A DNA stretch of 64,000 nucleotides from Physcomitrium patens. Lineage: Eukaryota; Streptophyta; Bryopsida; Funariales; Funariaceae. A program made the position numbers and the translations under genes. The stretch's first letter is position 1; each line of letters starts with the position of its first letter. The stretch lies in assembly GCF_000002425.4 (NCBI RefSeq), contig NC_037272.1, forward strand, positions 1,872,982 to 1,936,981, written 5' to 3'. This document shows, one piece after another, positions 59,373 through 64,000 of this stretch. The notes beneath the pieces are model-generated. The model saw only the letters and a list, made by a program, of their open reading frames with translations, was not told where the DNA came from and made no database searches.

Positions 59373-59795
59373 ATGGAGAACCAACAACTAGCAGATTCGA
59401 CTCAAGAGCCTTTATTTGCTGACTTGCCGGATGAGACATTACGATTGTCACAACCTTCAAGACGACGTAATCGAGATGAAGATCTTCAAGAACGACATGT
59501 TCTTCCTCGAATAGATGGCAAGATACAACGCATTTGATATCACGATTTGAGAAGGGACTCCCGATGTTTGGTGATTGTGCTAGAGGTAGGAACAATTCCT
59601 GATGGTATTTCTAATATTCTATTTGAAGGAAGTTACGAAGGCCTTAACAATGATCAAATAACTGGATGGTCTTCCCGCCCTGGTATGGGACACTACCGAT
59701 GGTTGAGAGGCCCTATCAATCATCTTCGAAGAGAACAAAGATCAGAGTATGTGGCAAATACAATTCGTCACATCATAGATTTTCTCAACATATGA
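59373..59795 (+). pseudogene. Extra reading frame after integrase in copy E
   Basis: An ATG at 59373 opens a 140-codon frame ending at 59795, with one internal TGA after KIQRI (59535-59537) that could derive from CGA. It starts acidic and polar (ENQQLADSTQEPLFADLP), then has an Arg-rich stretch (SQPSRRRNRDEDLQERH). A more folded-looking half follows (LVIVLEVGTIPDGISNILF, then GWSSRPGMGHYRWLRGP) and ends in RHIIDFLNI. It is not in the pol register. I recognise no family. Copy C lacks nearly all of this segment. It ends 41 bases before the 3' LTR. Confidence 0.5.
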
Positions 59796-59821
59796 TGACC
59801 GCTCCTCGTGGAACTCATCCC

Positions 59822-59836
59822 TAGAAGGGGGGGTAA
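59822..59836 (+). other. Polypurine tract of copy E
   Basis: TAGAAGGGGGGGTAA directly precedes the 3' LTR; copy C has AAAAGGGAAGAAGGAAG at the same place. Confidence 0.75.
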
Positions 59837-60396
59837 TGTCACGGACATAATCATGTAAGCTAGTAATTACATATATAAATAGGTAGAAGTAAGTAAAAGT
59901 AGATAAAAATAGTTAATTCTATAGTATTTAATATAGAAGCTTCCTAAAAGCTTCATAGATGCTACTTTGACTTCATAGGTGTCTTTAATTGACTTTTTGG
60001 ATTAGAAACGTGGTCAACAAGTTGGCCATGTGCCACACATGTTGTTAGCTTGAAGATCAAGTTAACTATGTGGCCCACACATAGAAAAACTTGCCTTATA
60101 AGTCAAGGCATATATTCTACAAAATCAACACATATTGGAGGTCCTATAGAATGTCACCACGTAGTCCCTAGTTAGATAGTATATATAGAGACAAGAGTGA
60201 AGGCTTCTTCACTCTTGTCAACTCCTTTCTTGCTTCCAGTCTAGTTTCAAGGATCTCTAATTTTCTTGTCTTTTGGCAATAGCCATTCCAGTTTCTCTTT
60301 CAATATACATACTTGTTTATTTATATTTTGTTACCTTTCTTTGACTGAAGGCTCACTCGTCTGAATTATTTTTTCATCGAGTTCTTGTCTTTAACA
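59837..60396 (+). repeat. 3' LTR of copy E
   Basis: 560 bp, TGTCACGGACATAATC...TTTAACA, followed by the target duplication GCTTC. Confidence 0.93.
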
Positions 60397-60799
60397 GCTT
60401 CATAAGATTGTTTTATCTTCAATCAACATGGAAACTTCTTGAGGATCTTTTTAATACCTAGTATATATTGAAGTCAATGCTGAGGAGATCCTTAGTCTTG
60501 ATAATACATCTTTTGGAGTTTTAGTTCATCTCTCTTAGTGTAGATCTTATATTCATTTGGTTTAAACAAGTTCTTACTAGCTTTCTTGTTAAAAATTTTT
60601 TATTCAATTTTTTGTTTGATCTCTTGTATAATATATCCATGATAATTTATTGAGACTACACTCTTATGAATACTAGAGCTTGATCTTTCTTAATAGAAAG
60701 TGGATTATCTCTCTTCTTGAAGACATTTAAGTATTTTAGAGGTTGTAAAGTATCTTCTTTTACATAGACATTGTTTAAAAATTCATTTTTTTTTATCTT

Positions 60800-61735
60800 T
60801 TAGGATGGTTGGAGATAAAGATGTTAGTATGGTTGAATCTCTTAAGTTTAAGTTAGATGTTATTATAAATATATTGAATATTTTATCTTATAAAAATTCT
60901 GAAATTGAGAATTTTTTTGTAAGATGTGTAGTAATATAAGACCTAGAGCAATTCAACATGTGATGTAACTACTTTTTCAAGCTTCTATGTCCAAGGAGGT
61001 ATTAGCACTTGTACCTCAACAAGAAAATTTACCTATTCAATAATGTAAAGAGTCTTAGATTAGTCTTCTAAAAAACTTTGGTAGCATATCCTCCAAGTTT
61101 TGAAGGTTTGATAATCAAATTCAATTTGTAAAATTTTCATAATATGAGTACTATTTAATAATGGAATTGTAAATTAATTTAGTTGGAACCTTATTCACAT
61201 CATAAGCCTTATGTTAGTTTGCTTCTTTATTTGAAAAGAGATGTCTAATCTTAAGCAATTTTAAAGCTTTTTTAGAAGTATTTGTAAAATTATTTGGAGA
61301 GCATAACAAGACCATATAGGTAGTAACAAAGTTTCATTCATTATATCAAGGATCACGTTCTACATCAGTTTATGCATTTGATTCTAGACAATTGGTTTGT
61401 TATATTAATTAGAATGAATAAGCTTTTATGAACCAATTTGATTACGAACTAAAGAATGATATAAAAGACCTTTTATTATCATTACTCAATCTTCAAATAC
61501 TCAATGAAGTTATCAACTAAGCTATAAAGTGTGATAATTGATTATTTCAATACCATCAAGATCAACGTTCTTGGACTTTGATAAAGCAATACATTAAAAA
61601 ATTTTACTTTGTTGTTTCAACAAATACATTATTTCTACACTCCAAAACTGAACATATGCAAATTGATACAATATAATTTAAACTTCTTATAGTAGAGAAA
61701 AAGAAGTATCAATTTTAATAAGACCTAAGCTTGTA
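60800..61735 (+). pseudogene. Chromovirus gag (copy F)
   Basis: Recognisable pieces are KFRFDNQIQF-like sequence near 61100 and FGEHNKTI..VTKFHSLYQGSRS near 61290-61350, with FDYELKNDIKDLLLSLLNLQIL near 61440-61500. They match E gag in order. The zinc knuckle remains only as CYG-like sequence near 61735. Stops are dense. Confidence 0.7.
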
Positions 61736-61737
61736 TT

Positions 61738-62420
61738 ATGGTAAAAAAGACAACAAATTTGAGAATTATTCAAAGAAACAACATACAACCAAGACTAGGA
61801 GTGCAATTATTCCAAAAAACAAAGAAATCTAGCCATAATAGAGATTATGTGGTTGGACATTCCAACACATCAAATTCATCAAGGTCCTTCTCTCTTTATT
61901 CAACTTACTCATTATTTTACTATATCTTTATTTCTTGGCCACAAAAACTTCAAATAAATGCCTTATTAGATTTAAGAACATATGCTTGCTTTTTAGATGA
62001 AGAATTTTTTAAACTTTATAAAATTCTTCTACTACAAAAGTCAAAACCTATACATATAGAAGTAATAGATGGTTGATCTTTATCTTTATGTAATATCATT
62101 TATATGACGATACTACTAAAAATATCATTTAAACATTATAATAGTAAAATATTATTCAATTTTATTAGAATTCTATCTAATCTTATTATTATAGGACTTT
62201 TGCACTTAAAAAGATATAATTCATATATAGATTAGAAGTTTTATAAGGTTGAATTTTCTATAGAATTTCTTCAGGTAAAACCTATTAAAAAGTCATAAAC
62301 AACAAAGTTTTTATTTCTTAGTGCAAGGACTTTTATAAAAACAACTAAGAAAAAAATGCCATTTATTATTTATAAAATTTCAGCTTGTAAAGAAGTAAGA
62401 TTACTAATAGCTATTCTAGA
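61738..62420 (+). pseudogene. Chromovirus protease (copy F)
   Basis: An open piece to 62076 includes INALLDLRTYACFLDEEFF, aligning with the E protease loop. The catalytic Asp is kept, Ser is Leu and Gly is Arg. IHIEVIDG follows. Beyond 62076 the match continues in broken frames (FNFIRI..., LLHLKRYN). Confidence 0.7.
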
Positions 62421-62429
62421 GCAGTATAA

Positions 62430-64000
62430 GGAATTTTAAAATGTCTTCATAAAAAAAAATATTGATATATTTCCAAAGCATCAATCTTCAAAAAATGGCT
62501 CAACTATTATTTGGCCCAATTTACAATCTCTCACAAAATTAACTTTCAACATTGAAGGATTATATTAACAAAAATATTACAAAGACCTTTATTTGGTATT
62601 CTAAATTTTGAATAGATGCATTAATATTTTCCTTAAAGAAACAAGCTGGATCTTTACAAATATGTGTTGATAATCATGGCCTTTATGAAATAATGGTAAA
62701 GAATTATTACAAATTATCATTGATATTAGGACTTTTGAAGCAACTTAATTAAGCCAAGGTCTATATGAAAATAGATCTTTGTAGAGTGTATAATTTGGTA
62801 GACATTAAAAATAAAATAAAATAAAAGACAATATTTTGGATAAGATATGGATATTTTGAATATAAATTCATGCCTTTTAGATTGATAAATGCTTCAATTA
62901 TATTCCAACATTTGATTAATAATATTTTTTAAGAATTCCTAAATAAGTTTGTTATTTGGTATCTTGATGATAACTTAATATACTTCAAGACTCTTAAAAA
63001 ATATGTGAGATTAGTCTTACAAAAGTTACAAGATATATGATTATATACTAAATTAAAAAAATATATATTCTATCACTTAAAATTATATTTTTTTAGATAT
63101 ATTTTATTTAATAAAAGCCTATTGATAGCTCCAAAGAAAGTTTATTTTATAATAAAGTGGAAAATTTCAAAGATAATATGGGATGTATAATATTTCTTTG
63201 AATTCACTACTTTCTATCAGATATTTATCAAAAATTACTTCCAAATTGCTACTTTATTCACTCAATTGATATCTAAAGACAAATTGGAATGGAGATTTCA
63301 AGTACAAATAACTTTTTAAGATTTAAAGGAAGCTTTTATTATAGCTCCAATTTTAATGGATTCAGATTTTACAAAGGCCTTTTATTTAGAGACTGATACT
63401 TTTGAGTTTGCATTAAGAGCTTTTACTATCACAAATAGAAAAGGATAAAAAGCTCTACCTAGTTGCATTCTATTCTAGAAAGTTTTCAGCTATGAAAATC
63501 AATTATGAGATTTATAATAAAGAGCTTTTTGCAATTACACATTCTTTTGAAGAATGGTGCCACTTGTTAGAAGGTACTATGCATCTATTCATTTTATATA
63601 TTATAAAAATTTGAGTATTTCATGTCAACTTTGATTTTGAATCAATGCCAAACTTATTAGAATATATTATTATTTTATTTTGATTTTGTGATTACATATC
63701 AACTAAGAAAGCAACAAAGACTATTACATGTTTTATCAAAGAAATCATATCTTGCTCCAATAGTCAAAGAAGTAGCATTTGATCAACAATATACCACTTT
63801 CTTAAAACCATAAAAATTTCATCTTTGTGCTACTCCTATAGTTATATTTATTGATTCAAATTTTCTTGAATAAATTTATGAAGCATCTCCTAAAGATTCA
63901 TTAACTTGTAATATCAAGCAATGCCTTAAAAATAATAAGTTCAAATTTGTAGAAGAACTTTGTATTATAAAGATTGTTTATATATTCTAGAATTATCGAT
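62430..64000 (+). pseudogene. Chromovirus RT-RNase H and linker (copy F)
   Basis: RT relics: SLQICVDNHG near 62650, YMKIDLCRVYN near 62765, YGYFEYKFMPF near 62850 and WYLDDNLIYFK near 62955, so the two catalytic Asp residues remain. RNase H relics have LETDTFEFAL near 63390 and NYEIYNKELFAITHSFEEW near 63505. The linker before integrase begins near 63845 and is cut by the window end. Confidence 0.75.

Larger units (their letters stand above)
44289..60396 (+). mobile_element. Chromovirus (Tcn1-like Gypsy), copy E, with two nested insertions
   Basis: LTRs at 44289-44849 and 59837-60396 are about 94% identical, with TGTCACGG...TTGACA (5') and ...TTAACA (3') ends. They are flanked by a perfect 5-bp duplication GCTTC (44284-44288 and 60397-60401). 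Inside are a primer site, gag, PR, RT, RNase H, IN with chromodomain, an extra reading frame and a polypurine tract. Removing the two insertions (45414-53796 and 54464-55787, each with one 4-bp duplication) leaves about 6.4 kb, a normal size. Pol is one frame with only four stop codons and no frameshift. It resembles fungal/Tcn1-type chromoviruses more than the usual angiosperm clades; that placement is from memory of motifs. Confidence 0.93.
60397..64000 (+). mobile_element. Old chromovirus, copy F, runs off the window
   Basis: After a non-coding stretch (LTR-like, ending near 60645) comes a decayed primer site (about 60670, ATACTAGAGC) and a leader resembling that of E. Gag, protease, RT, RNase H and the linker before integrase follow, colinear with E. 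Copy E interrupts it on the left: the sequence before 44289 and after 60396 appears to be one LTR split by E. This is the most decayed of the four copies. Confidence 0.8.

Noticed and set aside
1-64000. tRNA, rRNA or snRNA genes
   Set aside because: No cloverleaf-like or conserved RNA gene sequence was noticed by eye; tRNA-like matches are only retrotransposon primer sites. A tRNAscan-SE or Infernal run would be decisive.

Overview
This window reads as nuclear DNA of a land plant. It is a strongly AT-rich background full of decayed LTR retrotransposons and (TA)n/(TTTA)n microsatellites, with a few GC-richer islands. The only clearly intact host gene is S-adenosylmethionine decarboxylase (AdoMetDC/SAMDC, minus strand, 22865-24040). 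It has an intronless coding region and the plant-specific leader carrying a 'tiny' and a 'small' upstream ORF. The main retrotransposon is a chromodomain Gypsy whose integrase looks like the Tcn1/fungal-type chromoviruses. As I recall, that group is reported from mosses and lycophytes, so a seed-free plant, perhaps a bryophyte, is my best guess. This is inference, not proof.

Layout. 1-660: 3' end of a Ty1/Copia element (RNase H tail plus 3' LTR), apparently inserted into the next element. 661-5492: decayed minus-strand chromovirus (copy B) carrying a 740-bp solo LTR with a target duplication (3519-4258). 5.5-9.8 kb: decayed minus-strand Copia. 10.2-13.8 kb: GC-richer island with exon-like stretches but no recognised gene. 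14806-20490: decayed plus-strand chromovirus (copy C) with both LTRs. 20.9-25.5 kb: gene island with SAMDC, its uORFs and a plausible TATA promoter. 26-28.4 kb: mixed sequence with one exon-like segment. 28.4-36.2 kb: AT-rich desert with microsatellites and a telomere-like repeat. 36.2-38 kb: GC-richer island with a decayed protein-like segment. 40.55-41.6 kb: decayed pogo/Jerky-like DDE transposase. 42.7-44.0 kb: second copy of the telomere-like repeat family.

44.3-60.4 kb is the structural centrepiece. The best preserved chromovirus (copy E, 44289-60396, perfect 5-bp target duplication GCTTC) is interrupted in gag by a different complete Gypsy element (D, 45414-53796, 4-bp target duplication). 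Between gag and protease it is interrupted again by a solo LTR related to D, in opposite orientation (54464-55787). E itself lies in the apparent LTR region of an older chromovirus (copy F, to the window end). Almost all inactivating changes are C:G to T:A transitions, as expected for heavily methylated repeats.

How the genes work together: SAMDC makes decarboxylated AdoMet, the aminopropyl donor for spermidine and spermine. Its two overlapping uORFs are the known polyamine-responsive translational switch of plant SAMDC mRNAs. The transposons supply no host function that I can see. One oddity is an extra 140-codon reading frame between integrase and 3' LTR in copy E that is missing from copy C.
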